From: Chloroflexota bacterium | Lineage (GTDB): Bacteria > Chloroflexota > UBA4733 | Assembly: GCA_025980355.1 (NCBI GenBank) | Contig: JAICXR010000043.1 | Location: forward strand, 1 to 13,060 | Direction of reading: 5' to 3' | DNA length: 13,060 bases | Shown: one piece after another, positions 1-5,341 of the stretch | Position numbering within the stretch: position 1 is the first letter of the stretch | Layout of the letters: each line of letters starts with the position of its first letter | Made by a program: the position numbers and the translations under genes | Notes under the pieces: model-generated | Told to the model about the DNA's origin: nothing | Seen by the model: the letters and a program-made list of their open reading frames with translations, nothing else | Databases searched by the model: none

Positions 1-2
1 GC

Positions 3-791
3 CGCCTGATCTATAACCGCACCCGCGAGCAGGGCGTCGACATGCGATACGTCGCCTGGGGCGAGGAGCGGGCCGGCCTCTACTTCTACGAGCAAGGGCT
101 GGCGCCGCGCCCCTCCCAGGTCATCTACGACCGCGCCCGGTCCGCCGCTTGCGGCCTGCAGGCGAAGGATGTCGACTGGTCCGCCGCCCTCACCAACTGC
201 CGGCTCTTCCACACCTCCGGCATCACCGCCGCCCTCTCGGCGTCCTGCCTGACGACGGTCGAACACGCGCTGGTGCGCGCCCGGAAGCTCGGCATCCCGA
301 CCAGTTTCGACCTGAACTACCGTTCGCGCCTCTGGGACGAGGCGACGGCCGCCAAGGTCTACCGGAGGCTCCTCCCCCGGTGCACGATCCTCTTCGCCAG
401 CGCTCCGGCCCTCGGGACCTTCTTCGACCTGACGGGCTCCCCGCAGGAGGCGGCGCAGGCCTGCCGCACCGAATTCGGCTGTGCCGTCGTGGTGCTGACT
501 GACCGGACCGAAGAGGGCGGCCTCCGCGGCAGCATGCGCGCCCTCGCCGTTGGCGAGCAAACGGCGGAAAGTGCGAGCCTGGACTTCGACATCGTTGACC
601 GGCTGGGTACCGGCGACGCCTTTGCCGCTGGCTTCCTGGACGGCTACCTCGCAGGCGACCTCCAGCGCGCCGTCAACCAGGGCACGGCCATGGCCGCCTT
701 CAAGCACACCATCCCCGGCGAATTCTGCCTCATCGATCGCGCCGAGCTCGACGGCTTCCTGGCCCACGGGACCCGGCAGGTGGTGCGGTAG
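3..791 (+). CDS. kdgK: PfkB-family sugar kinase, probable 2-dehydro-3-deoxygluconokinase (5' truncated)
   Basis: The C-terminal part of a ribokinase/PfkB-fold kinase; the reading frame is open to the left window edge, so the true start lies outside. About 262 residues are visible, against roughly 310-330 usual for KdgK. Numbering from the in-frame Met at 42, the diagnostic parts are LFHTSGITAALS (55-66), SFDLNYRSRLW (88-98, the FDxNYRxxLW signature of KDG kinases) and DRLGTGDAFAAGF (186-198), the PfkB signature 2 that holds the catalytic Asp of GTGD and the anion hole. The family phosphorylates 2-keto-3-deoxygluconate to KDPG with ATP in the cytoplasm. The next gene encodes KDPG aldolase, the following step, which supports KdgK over fructokinase or ribokinase. 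A usual KxGxxG-like stretch reads TDRTEEGG here, a mild divergence. Substrate is inferred from motif and context. Confidence 0.87.
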   Translation, partial: RLIYNRTREQGVDMRYVAWGEERAGLYFYEQGLAPRPSQVIYDRARSAACGLQAKDVDWSAALTNCRLFHTSGITAALSASCLTTVEHALVRARKLGIPTSFDLNYRSRLWDEATAAKVYRRLLPRCTILFASAPALGTFFDLTGSPQEAAQACRTEFGCAVVVLTDRTEEGGLRGSMRALAVGEQTAESASLDFDIVDRLGTGDAFAAGFLDGYLAGDLQRAVNQGTAMAAFKHTIPGEFCLIDRAELDGFLAHGTRQVVR

Positions 792-831
792 GACGGGGGG
801 CGGGGGGATGAGGGGATGAGGAGTGAGGGAC
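791..831. repeat. G-rich GGGGATGAGG-type repeat, left arm
   Basis: Directly after the kinase stop codon the + strand carries runs of six G separated by single bases, then two GATGAGG units and a related GTGAGGGAC. The 15-base core GGGGGGATGAGGGGA recurs in inverted orientation about 90 bases downstream, inside the start of the aldolase frame. The two copies could pair in the kdgK-eda transcript. Three long G runs plus shorter ones come close to, but do not strictly meet, a G-quadruplex pattern with short loops. Confidence 0.6.
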
Positions 832-874
832 TTGAGAGAACTCAGGCAAGTGATGTATCGGAACGGAACGCGAA

Positions 875-1570
875 ATGACTTCGGAATCACGCTCCCCTCA
901 TCCCCCCGTCCCCTCATCGCCTCATCTCCCCGTCCCTCCGTCCCCCGCGCTGATCGAGTCCACCGGCGTGACGGCGGTGGTACGCCTCAACGACCTGCGG
1001 CGGGCGAGCCAGTTGGCGGACGCGCTGCTGGCGGGGGGCGTGCGGTGCATCGAGTTCACGCTCACCAACCGGGAGGCGGTCGCGGTGATCGAGCAGGTGC
1101 GCAAGAGTCACGGCGACCGCATGCTGGTGGGCGCCGGGACGGTGCTGGACGCGGAGAGTGCGCGCACCGCCATTAGCGCCGGAGCGCAGTTCGTGGTGAC
1201 GCCGACCCTTCGGGCCGCCACCATCGAGCTGTGCCGGCGCTACAGCACGCCGATCCTTTGCGGGGCGTTCAGCCCGACGGAGATTCTGACCGCCTGGGAG
1301 GCGGGGGCGGACTGGGTGAAGGTCTTTCCGGCCAGCGTCGGCGGGCCGCGTTACCTCCGCGAAATCGCCGGCCCGTTGCCGCAGATCAAACTCGTGCCGA
1401 CCGGCGGCGTCTCGCTGGACAATGCCGGCGAGTTCATCAAGGCCGGTGCGGCGGCGATCGCCGTCGGCAGCAACCTGGTGAAAGCATCGCAGGTGGCGGC
1501 AGGCGCCTGGGCGGAGATCACGGAATCCGGACGGCGCTTCATCGACGTGGTGGCGACCGCGCGGCGCTAG
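875..1570 (+). CDS. eda: 2-dehydro-3-deoxyphosphogluconate (KDPG) aldolase
   Basis: Cytoplasmic class I aldolase that cleaves KDPG to pyruvate and glyceraldehyde 3-phosphate; many members also act on 4-hydroxy-2-oxoglutarate. In the 231-residue reading: TGVTAVVR strand 1 (30-37), GGVRCIEFTLTN with the catalytic Glu60 (54-65), VGAGTVL (85-91), the Schiff-base Lys149 in WVKVFPAS (147-154), and the phosphate-binding PTGGVSLDN (175-183) and GAAAIAVGSNLV (191-202). The substrate-binding Arg of the E. coli EVTLRT loop is replaced (FTLTN), as in the Thermotoga-type enzyme. The core starts near residue 26; the first 25 residues are low-complexity and encoded by an inverted G/C-rich repeat, so the start at 875 is uncertain and translation may begin nearer 950 at a non-ATG codon. 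It follows the KDG kinase by 83 bases, probably in one operon. Its TAG stop overlaps the stop of the opposing gene within a CTAG palindrome. Confidence 0.92.
   Translation: MTSESRSPHPPVPSSPHLPVPPSPALIESTGVTAVVRLNDLRRASQLADALLAGGVRCIEFTLTNREAVAVIEQVRKSHGDRMLVGAGTVLDAESARTAISAGAQFVVTPTLRAATIELCRRYSTPILCGAFSPTEILTAWEAGADWVKVFPASVGGPRYLREIAGPLPQIKLVPTGGVSLDNAGEFIKAGAAAIAVGSNLVKASQVAAGAWAEITESGRRFIDVVATARR
892..946. repeat. C-rich inverted copy of the GGGGATGAGG-type repeat, inside the 5' end of eda
   Basis: The + strand reads CTCCCCTCATCCCCCCGTCC and similar units, the reverse complement of the repeat just upstream. It is translated in the aldolase frame as a Pro/Ser/His-rich stretch (SPHPPVPSSPHLPVPPS), which has no counterpart in the aldolase fold. 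It is therefore either a repeat that invaded the 5' end of the gene or untranslated leader if the true start lies further downstream. Confidence 0.6.
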
Positions 1571-1896
1571 CGCGCCAGCCCTCCTGCGGCGAGGGTGAGG
1601 CGGCGCAGCATGCTGGTCGAAGGCGGGAAGTGGGGACAGGCGGCGTAGGCGGAGCCGAGGCACCGGCCCTGTTCGGCCGGCGCTAGCGGCGTAAAGGGCA
1701 GCGCCCGCCATGGGACGCGCGCGGCCTCCCCGGCTTGCCAGGGTCGCCAGGTCCGCCAGCGCTGCAGTCGCCGCTGGAACGTCGGCTGCTCGGGAGTCGA
1801 CCAACAAACATGGCCCGGGTGCGCATAGGATGCGCGCAGCTCGCGGTCAAAGGACATCCCGAGGAACGGGCACATCGCGCAGCCACGCTGACCCAT
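1567..1896 (-). CDS. Small Cys-rich protein with CPFLG / H-x-C / CL / CPHF module
   Basis: A 109-residue protein if started at the ATG at 1896. Visible landmarks are CAMCPFLG (6-13), HPGHVC (26-31), QGRCLGSAYAACPHF (76-90), giving Cys6, 9, 31, 79 and 87 with His26 and His29. The spacing CPxLG, then YxxPxHxC, then QxxCL and CPxF matches a short Cys-rich module that I recall from uncharacterised and LysM-type proteins of Chloroflexota and Actinomycetota; a metal site is plausible but unproven. The middle (38-70) is rich in Trp and Arg and looks like an insertion. There is no signal peptide or membrane helix. The frame stays open upstream to a TTG at 2070 (167 residues), but that start has poor ribosome-binding context and the added residues carry no known motif. 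It converges on eda with overlapping stop codons. Function unknown. Confidence 0.6.
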   Translation of the reverse strand: MGQRGCAMCPFLGMSFDRELRASYAHPGHVCWSTPEQPTFQRRLQRWRTWRPWQAGEAARVPWRALPFTPLAPAEQGRCLGSAYAACPHFPPSTSMLRRLTLAAGGLAR

Positions 1897-2148
1897 GGTC
1901 GTCGTCCATTCATACTCTGGCGTCAATCCGAACCCTACCCACCAGGCGTCGCATGCGCCGAAGATGCCGCCGTCCGGGTCCCCCCAGAAGTACCGGCACC
2001 TCGTTGTTCGGAACGGGGCCTCCGTTTTCGTCCGTTGGAAGTCGCCACCGAGCCTATCGCCGCCGGACAACGCCCTTGCCGGGCGAAAATGGTGTCGCGT
2101 CCGGTACTATCAACATGGACACGCCGCAATGGAGCCGGAGGTGATTCC
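1897..2148. other. Divergent intergenic region between the Cys-rich gene and the zinc-ribbon gene
   Basis: This 252-base gap holds the presumed promoters of two genes reading away from each other. The minus-strand frame of the Cys-rich gene remains open through 2070, so part of it could be coding if the TTG start there is used. A TACTAT at 2105-2110 resembles a -10 box for the + strand gene, but I see no matching -35 at 16-18 bases, so I do not call a promoter. Confidence 0.4.
2137..2145 (+). promoter_or_regulatory. Strong Shine-Dalgarno that fixes a GTG start
   Basis: GGAGGTGAT is a near-complete complement of the 16S rRNA 3' end. Its GGAGG core ends 7 bases before the GTG at 2149. It decides the start of the zinc-ribbon gene, whose frame is otherwise open far upstream from 1735. 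Confidence 0.85.
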
Positions 2149-2901
2149 GTGACGCGCTGCCCAGCGTGCGGACAGGAGCAAGCTGCCGAAAACCGGTTCT
2201 GTCCCGCCTGTGGCGTGCGGCTGTCGGAGGCCGGCACGGCGGGTCCGGGTCGGGGAGACCGCTCGCGGGCGGGCCCGATCCTCGCCAGTCCGTCGGAACC
2301 GGAGCGCAGCGTCAGCCGGTCGCTCGGTGTGCCCTTTTTGCTGCTACTGGCATTAGCGGTGCTCGTCCTGGGCGGTGTTGTGTTCGCTAGCCTGCGCCCG
2401 CCGCCGGTGGCCGCCGTCCCGCTACGTACCGCCACGCCGACCGGCGTACCCACGGCGACCGCAACCGCCGATCCGACGCTGACGCCGACACCGCCGCCGA
2501 CGGCAACCGCTACGGCCACACCGACCGCCACGGCGACGCCGGTCCCCACCGCCACGCCGACGCCACGCCCCACCCCGACGCCGGTGCCCTACCAGACCGA
2601 AGAGTATCGGGTCCCGTCGCATCAGGATCAGTTGGTCACCTACACCATTCAGCACCCGCCCGGTCGCTTCCAGGGCTACATCTTGATCCTTGGCGGGAAC
2701 AACGACCTTGGCTTCCGTCTGCGCGTCCCCAGCGGTGGCTACGTCCTCAACCAATCCCGAGTGACCGGGCGCTATGCCTTCGACGTGCTGCTGCCGGATG
2801 CGGGGCCCTACACCGTGTTCCTGGACAACAGCTTCTCCCTGATCACGACGAAGGACGTGACGATGTACTCGCGCGTTACCGAGGGGCAGCCGGGGCCGTA
2901 G
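2149..2901 (+). CDS. Zinc-ribbon, single-pass membrane protein with PT-rich stalk and GOLD-like extracellular domain
   Basis: A 250-residue protein started at GTG behind a very strong ribosome-binding site. Domains in order: an N-terminal zinc ribbon with CPACG (4-8) and CPACG (18-22), four Cys in the usual CxxC-CxxC arrangement; a polar linker; one hydrophobic helix at about 61-81 (GVPFLLLLALAVLVLGG...); a Pro/Thr/Ala stalk at 94-148; and a beta-rich domain at 150-243. That last domain has the pattern of GOLD/emp24-like beta-sandwiches, including FRLRVPSGG, GRYAFDVLLPDAGPY and FLDNSFSLITTKDVTMY. Topology is inferred as zinc ribbon inside, stalk and sandwich outside. PT-rich stalked surface proteins of this build are common in Chloroflexota. 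No enzyme motif is seen; ligand and function are unknown. It is a single-gene unit, divergent from the Cys-rich gene and convergent with hicB. Confidence 0.82.
   Translation: MTRCPACGQEQAAENRFCPACGVRLSEAGTAGPGRGDRSRAGPILASPSEPERSVSRSLGVPFLLLLALAVLVLGGVVFASLRPPPVAAVPLRTATPTGVPTATATADPTLTPTPPPTATATATPTATATPVPTATPTPRPTPTPVPYQTEEYRVPSHQDQLVTYTIQHPPGRFQGYILILGGNNDLGFRLRVPSGGYVLNQSRVTGRYAFDVLLPDAGPYTVFLDNSFSLITTKDVTMYSRVTEGQPGP
2425..2586 (+). repeat. Low-complexity CCGACN/GCGACG repeat encoding the Pro-Thr-Ala stalk
   Basis: A run of short, imperfect six- to nine-base units built from CCG, ACN and GCN codons, translated as PTATATP-like residues inside the membrane protein. Such tracts tend to vary in length by slippage, so the stalk length may differ between strains. 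Confidence 0.75.
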
Positions 2902-2942
2902 TTGCCCCGCAGGCCGAAGTCTGTATCGGCGGCGCCAGAAGC

Positions 2943-2959
2943 ACCTGACAAGGTCAGGT
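2943..2959. terminator. Short hairpin between convergent genes
   Basis: ACCTGAC-AAG-GTCAGGT is a perfect 7-base-pair inverted repeat with a 3-base loop. It lies 41 bases after the stop of the zinc-ribbon gene and 12 bases beyond the stop of hicB on the other strand. There is no U-tract on either side, so a role as a bidirectional terminator is only suggested by position; an operator is the alternative. Confidence 0.35.
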
Positions 2960-2971
2960 ACGCACCGCCTT

Positions 2972-3190
2972 CTAGTGTCGCGTCAAGCGATTCTTCGGAA
3001 GCACTTCCGTGACCGGCTCGTCCTGTTCCTGTATGTACTCCAATGTGAAATCAATGGCCTCTCTCGCGCGTCTCTCCGCGTCTTCACGCGTGATACCGCC
3101 GCCGACGATGTGTAACTCCGGGACCGTGAACACCCAGTTCCTGGCCTCCGGATCGTACTCGTACTCCACTGCGACTTGGGTCGGATCCAT
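2972..3190 (-). CDS. hicB: HicB-family antitoxin (short form)
   Basis: A 72-residue protein with the HicB partial RNase H fold: an opening strand VEYEYDPEARNWVFTVPEL (8-26), the Gly-rich turn HIVGGGITREDA (27-38) and a helix REAIDFTLEYIQEQ (42-55). It should bind and neutralise the HicA mRNA-interferase encoded immediately upstream. Longer HicB proteins end in a ribbon-helix-helix or HTH DNA-binding domain; here only about 15 residues follow the fold (ending PKNRLTRH), so direct autorepression by this protein is doubtful. It starts 12 bases after the hicA stop, with GGGGG in that gap as ribosome-binding site, so the two are co-translated in the usual hicA-hicB order. Confidence 0.85.
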   Translation of the reverse strand: MDPTQVAVEYEYDPEARNWVFTVPELHIVGGGITREDAERRAREAIDFTLEYIQEQDEPVTEVLPKNRLTRH

Positions 3191-3202
3191 GCCAGCGCCC
3201 CC

Positions 3203-3412
3203 TTAGACCAGCTTCCGGAGTTCTTCCAGCGTATAGCCGCACTCCTTTGCGACCTTTGCCATCGCTGGGTTGCCGAGCTCTTCACCGTCGTGGAAGGACC
3301 AGGTGATCTGGCGACCGTTCTTACGCAAGATGGTGTGGGACCCGCCGCGTTGCCGGGTCACGATCCAGCCGTCCCGCTTCAATCCGGCCAGCACCCGAGC
3401 CGCCTTCGCCAA
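3203..3412 (-). CDS. hicA: HicA-family toxin, mRNA interferase
   Basis: A 69-residue double-stranded-RNA-binding-fold toxin that cleaves mRNA during translation in the known family. The hallmark is RQRGGSHTILRK (20-31) with the catalytic His26 preceded by GS, after an amphipathic helix VLAGLKRDGWIV (7-18); the C-terminal part (NPAMAKVAKECGYTLEEL) is the usual helix of HicA. The start is TTG at 3412: the preceding in-frame codon is TGA, and an ATG four bases upstream is out of frame. AAGGGGGG lies five bases before the TTG. A weak start codon for the toxin fits keeping its dose low. It lies 60 bases downstream of the tRNA-Glu 3' end on the same strand. Confidence 0.87.
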   Translation of the reverse strand: MAKAARVLAGLKRDGWIVTRQRGGSHTILRKNGRQITWSFHDGEELGNPAMAKVAKECGYTLEELRKLV

Positions 3413-3417
3413 TCATG

Positions 3418-3425
3418 CCCCCCTT
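3418..3425 (-). promoter_or_regulatory. Ribosome-binding site for the TTG start of hicA
   Basis: On the minus strand AAGGGGGG precedes C-ATGA-TTG. The spacing of five bases favours the TTG at 3412 and explains why hicA has no ATG start. Confidence 0.6.
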
Positions 3426-3472
3426 GCCTCATTTCTGTTGGCGCCACACCCGGGGGTTGGGTATCACCGTTC

Positions 3473-3549
3473 TGGTACCGCCAGCGGGATTCGAACCCGC
3501 GATCTTCACCTTGAAAGGGTGGTGTCCTGGGCCACTAGACGATGGCGGC
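3473..3549 (-). tRNA. tRNA-Glu (anticodon UUC), CCA encoded
   Basis: Folded by eye on the minus strand: acceptor GCCGCCA pairs with TGGCGGT (one G-U at position 1-72); then TC, a 3-bp D stem GTC/GAC, anticodon loop CTTTCAA with anticodon TTC, a five-base variable region AGATC, T arm GCGGG-TTCGAAT-CCCGC, discriminator A and genomically encoded CCA (3475-3473). The whole is 77 bases with the CCA. The anticodon stem CCACC/GGTGA has four good pairs and a C-A mismatch at 27-43. It has its own promoter just upstream. No U-tract terminator is evident before hicA, so some read-through into hicAB is possible. Confidence 0.96.
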
Positions 3550-3558
3550 GTGGGACCA

Positions 3559-3588
3559 ATGCTACCCGCGCGCTCGTGATAGCGTCAA
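3559..3588 (-). promoter_or_regulatory. Sigma-70-type promoter of tRNA-Glu
   Basis: On the minus strand TTGACG (3588-3583) and TAGCAT (3564-3559) are separated by 18 bases. Transcription would start near 3552, only a few bases before the mature tRNA 5' end at 3549. Position and match (5/6 and 4/6 to consensus) make this convincing. Confidence 0.7.
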
Positions 3589-3696
3589 GCAGTATTGCCG
3601 GCCGGCGCTTCCGTACGGCCTTGGCGCGGGAGGCTGGCACGGCTTCTGCACGTCCGGCCGCGGGAGGGCGTTGATACCTGATGGAAGGAGTATGGG

Positions 3697-3999
3697 ATGG
3701 CCCAGAAATCGACGTGGCAGCCGCATACGGAGCACGGCAAGCTGAGCGAGAAGGAGCGCGATGCGTTGCCGGAGAGCGCCTTCGCGTTCCCCAAGCAGCG
3801 CAAGGAACCGATGACCGACGCGTCGCACGTCCGTAACGCCCTTGCCCGTTTCGACCAGGTCGACGGGGTATCGGACGCCGAGCGCGATCTGGCCTTCGCC
3901 AACATCCAGAAGGCCGCCGCCCACTACGGCGTGGACCTCGAGGAAAGTGATTGGCGGCAACTGGGGAAGCGTCCGCACACGAAGAATCCGGCGCAGTGA
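3697..3999 (+). CDS. Small conserved protein, DUF6582-like
   Basis: A 100-residue soluble, charged protein. The pattern LPESAFAFPKQRKEPMTDA (24-42), HVRNALARFDQVDGVSDAE (44-62) and a C-terminal helix ending DWRQLGKR resembles a family of short bacterial and phage-associated proteins that I recall as DUF6582; function is unknown in the family. The start at ATG 3697 is backed by GGAAGGAG seven to fourteen bases upstream. It has no signal peptide, membrane helix or Cys. It stands alone on +, followed at once by a GC-rich hairpin and then by the 3' end of the opposing kinase gene. Confidence 0.75.
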   Translation: MAQKSTWQPHTEHGKLSEKERDALPESAFAFPKQRKEPMTDASHVRNALARFDQVDGVSDAERDLAFANIQKAAAHYGVDLEESDWRQLGKRPHTKNPAQ

Positions 4000-4027
4000 G
4001 GCCGGGGACGGACGCTCCCCACCGGCC
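4000..4027 (+). terminator. GC-rich hairpin after the DUF6582-like gene
   Basis: GGCCGGGGA-CGGACGC-TCCCC-ACC-GGCC starts on the base after the TGA stop. GGGGA/TCCCC pairs around a 7-base loop, and GGCC/GGCC can extend the stem past a small bulge. No U-run follows, only an AT-richer stretch (ATACCATAAATGA). It sits between convergent genes, so it could end transcription in both directions. Confidence 0.45.
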
Positions 4028-4062
4028 ATACCATAAATGACGCTGCCCCGTGATCCTGCCTG

Positions 4063-5253
4063 CTACAGGCGGAGCGATTCCCCGACGCCGCGGTCGGCAC
4101 ACTCGCTCGGTTCGGCGAAGGAGGTGGAGACCGGCATGCAGAGGGTGAAGCGGGCGCCGCCGCCGGGCCGGTTCGCGGCCGTGAGCTCGCCCCCGTGCGC
4201 CCGCGCGAGCATCCGGGCGATGGCCAGGCCCAAGCCGAGCCCGTTGCGGCGTCCGGCGGTCCGGCCGTTGATGGCGCTCTGATAGTTGAGGTCGAACAGG
4301 TACGGCAGGTCGGCGTCGGCCAGGCCCGGCCCCTCGTCGTCGACGACCAGACGGACCGTGTGTGCGTCGACACGCCCGAGGTGGACCGTCACGCTGCGAC
4401 CGGCAGGCGTGAACTTGATAGCATTGTGGACCAGATTGCTCAGAATTCGCTCGATACGGTGGCGGTCGCCGTACAGCAACAGGACGTCCTCTTGGAGTTG
4501 ATGGCGCAACGGTACGCCGGCCTCCGTCGCCAGGGGCTGGAGGGAAGCGAGGGCGGTTTGCAGCATGGTGACCGCGTCGAACGTGCTAAATTCCAGGCGC
4601 AGATTCTGGCGACCCATGGAGAGCACGTCGTGCATGTCCCCGGCCAGGTGGACCAGCTGACCGGCGGCGATCGTGGCGAGGTGGACATACTCGGCACGTT
4701 GGGCCGGCGACGTCTCCGCCGTCCGATCGCCCGCCAGTTGCAGGAACCCGTGGACGGCACTAACGGGAGAGCTCATGTCGTGGGCGAGGCCCGCGAGATA
4801 GGCGCCCCAGGCGGCTCGTTCGGACAGGGCGAGGGCGGCCTCCAGGAAGGGGATCACCGAAGCGAGCGTTTCGACGGACCGTGAGGAAAAGGCGTTCGCC
4901 CGGGCCGAGGTCACCGTCACGACACCGCGGATTCGCCCGCCGTCTTCCAGCGGGAAGGCCAGGATCGATGTGATCGTCCGCCGGCCAATCTGCCGGAATT
5001 GGGGGAAGAGGCTTGTGTCGGGGACGATGACCACCTGTCCGGTCGCCGCCGCTTCGCCGGCAATGCCGTCCCGGAGTGCGAAACGGGATTGCCAGAGTTC
5101 GTCGGGCTCGTCGGTCGCCGAAGCGACCGTGCGGATGTAGCCCGGTTCCAGGTCCGGTACGGCGATCGTCGCATTGTCCGCCGGCAGCTCCTGGCGCAGG
5201 CGACGTAGGCCCGCGCGGAGCACGATCAGGTCGGCCGGCACACTGGCGTTCAT
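4063..5253 (-). CDS. Soluble GAF-domain sensor histidine kinase
   Basis: A 396-residue cytoplasmic kinase without membrane helices. A GAF domain (about 5-140; note FALRDGIAGEAAATGQ and the SILAFPL strand typical of GAF) is followed by a HisKA dimerisation helix with LAHDMSSPVSAVHGF (156-170), phospho-acceptor His158, and a HATPase_c domain: N box NLVHNAIKF (273-281), G1 DDEGPG (305-310), G2 GLGLGLA (338-344). The H box has Asp after the His rather than the usual Glu, and SSP in place of RTP, which places it in a divergent HisKA subgroup. It starts 88 bases after the GGDEF-EAL gene ends, with AAAGGAAA upstream of the ATG. No response regulator follows, so its partner is probably encoded further up the same block or elsewhere. 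Confidence 0.9.
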   Translation of the reverse strand: MNASVPADLIVLRAGLRRLRQELPADNATIAVPDLEPGYIRTVASATDEPDELWQSRFALRDGIAGEAAATGQVVIVPDTSLFPQFRQIGRRTITSILAFPLEDGGRIRGVVTVTSARANAFSSRSVETLASVIPFLEAALALSERAAWGAYLAGLAHDMSSPVSAVHGFLQLAGDRTAETSPAQRAEYVHLATIAAGQLVHLAGDMHDVLSMGRQNLRLEFSTFDAVTMLQTALASLQPLATEAGVPLRHQLQEDVLLLYGDRHRIERILSNLVHNAIKFTPAGRSVTVHLGRVDAHTVRLVVDDEGPGLADADLPYLFDLNYQSAINGRTAGRRNGLGLGLAIARMLARAHGGELTAANRPGGGARFTLCMPVSTSFAEPSECADRGVGESLRL

Positions 5254-5341
5254 TGCTTCTTGTTTCCTTTACTCGTCGTCGGCGCTCGGGTGGCACGTCG
5301 ATGCGGGATGTCGTCCCGGCGCGGCGGTTCGGGGCTTCCCT

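Noticed and set aside
795..831. G-quadruplex after kdgK
   Set aside because: Only three G runs of three or more lie within short loops; the fourth needs an 11-base loop, so a stable quadruplex is not well supported.
914..1807. A 297-codon minus-strand frame opposite eda
   Set aside because: Arg/Ala/Pro-rich without domain features, and it overlaps both eda and the Cys-rich gene, which have ordered motifs.
2076..2110. Possible -35 TTGCCG and -10 TACTAT upstream of the zinc-ribbon membrane protein gene
   Set aside because: The spacer is 23 bases, too long for a sigma-70 promoter.
3440..3549. tRNA-Glu as an attachment site for an integrated element carrying hicAB
   Set aside because: I found no repeat of the tRNA 3' end elsewhere in the window and no integrase, so integration is not supported here.
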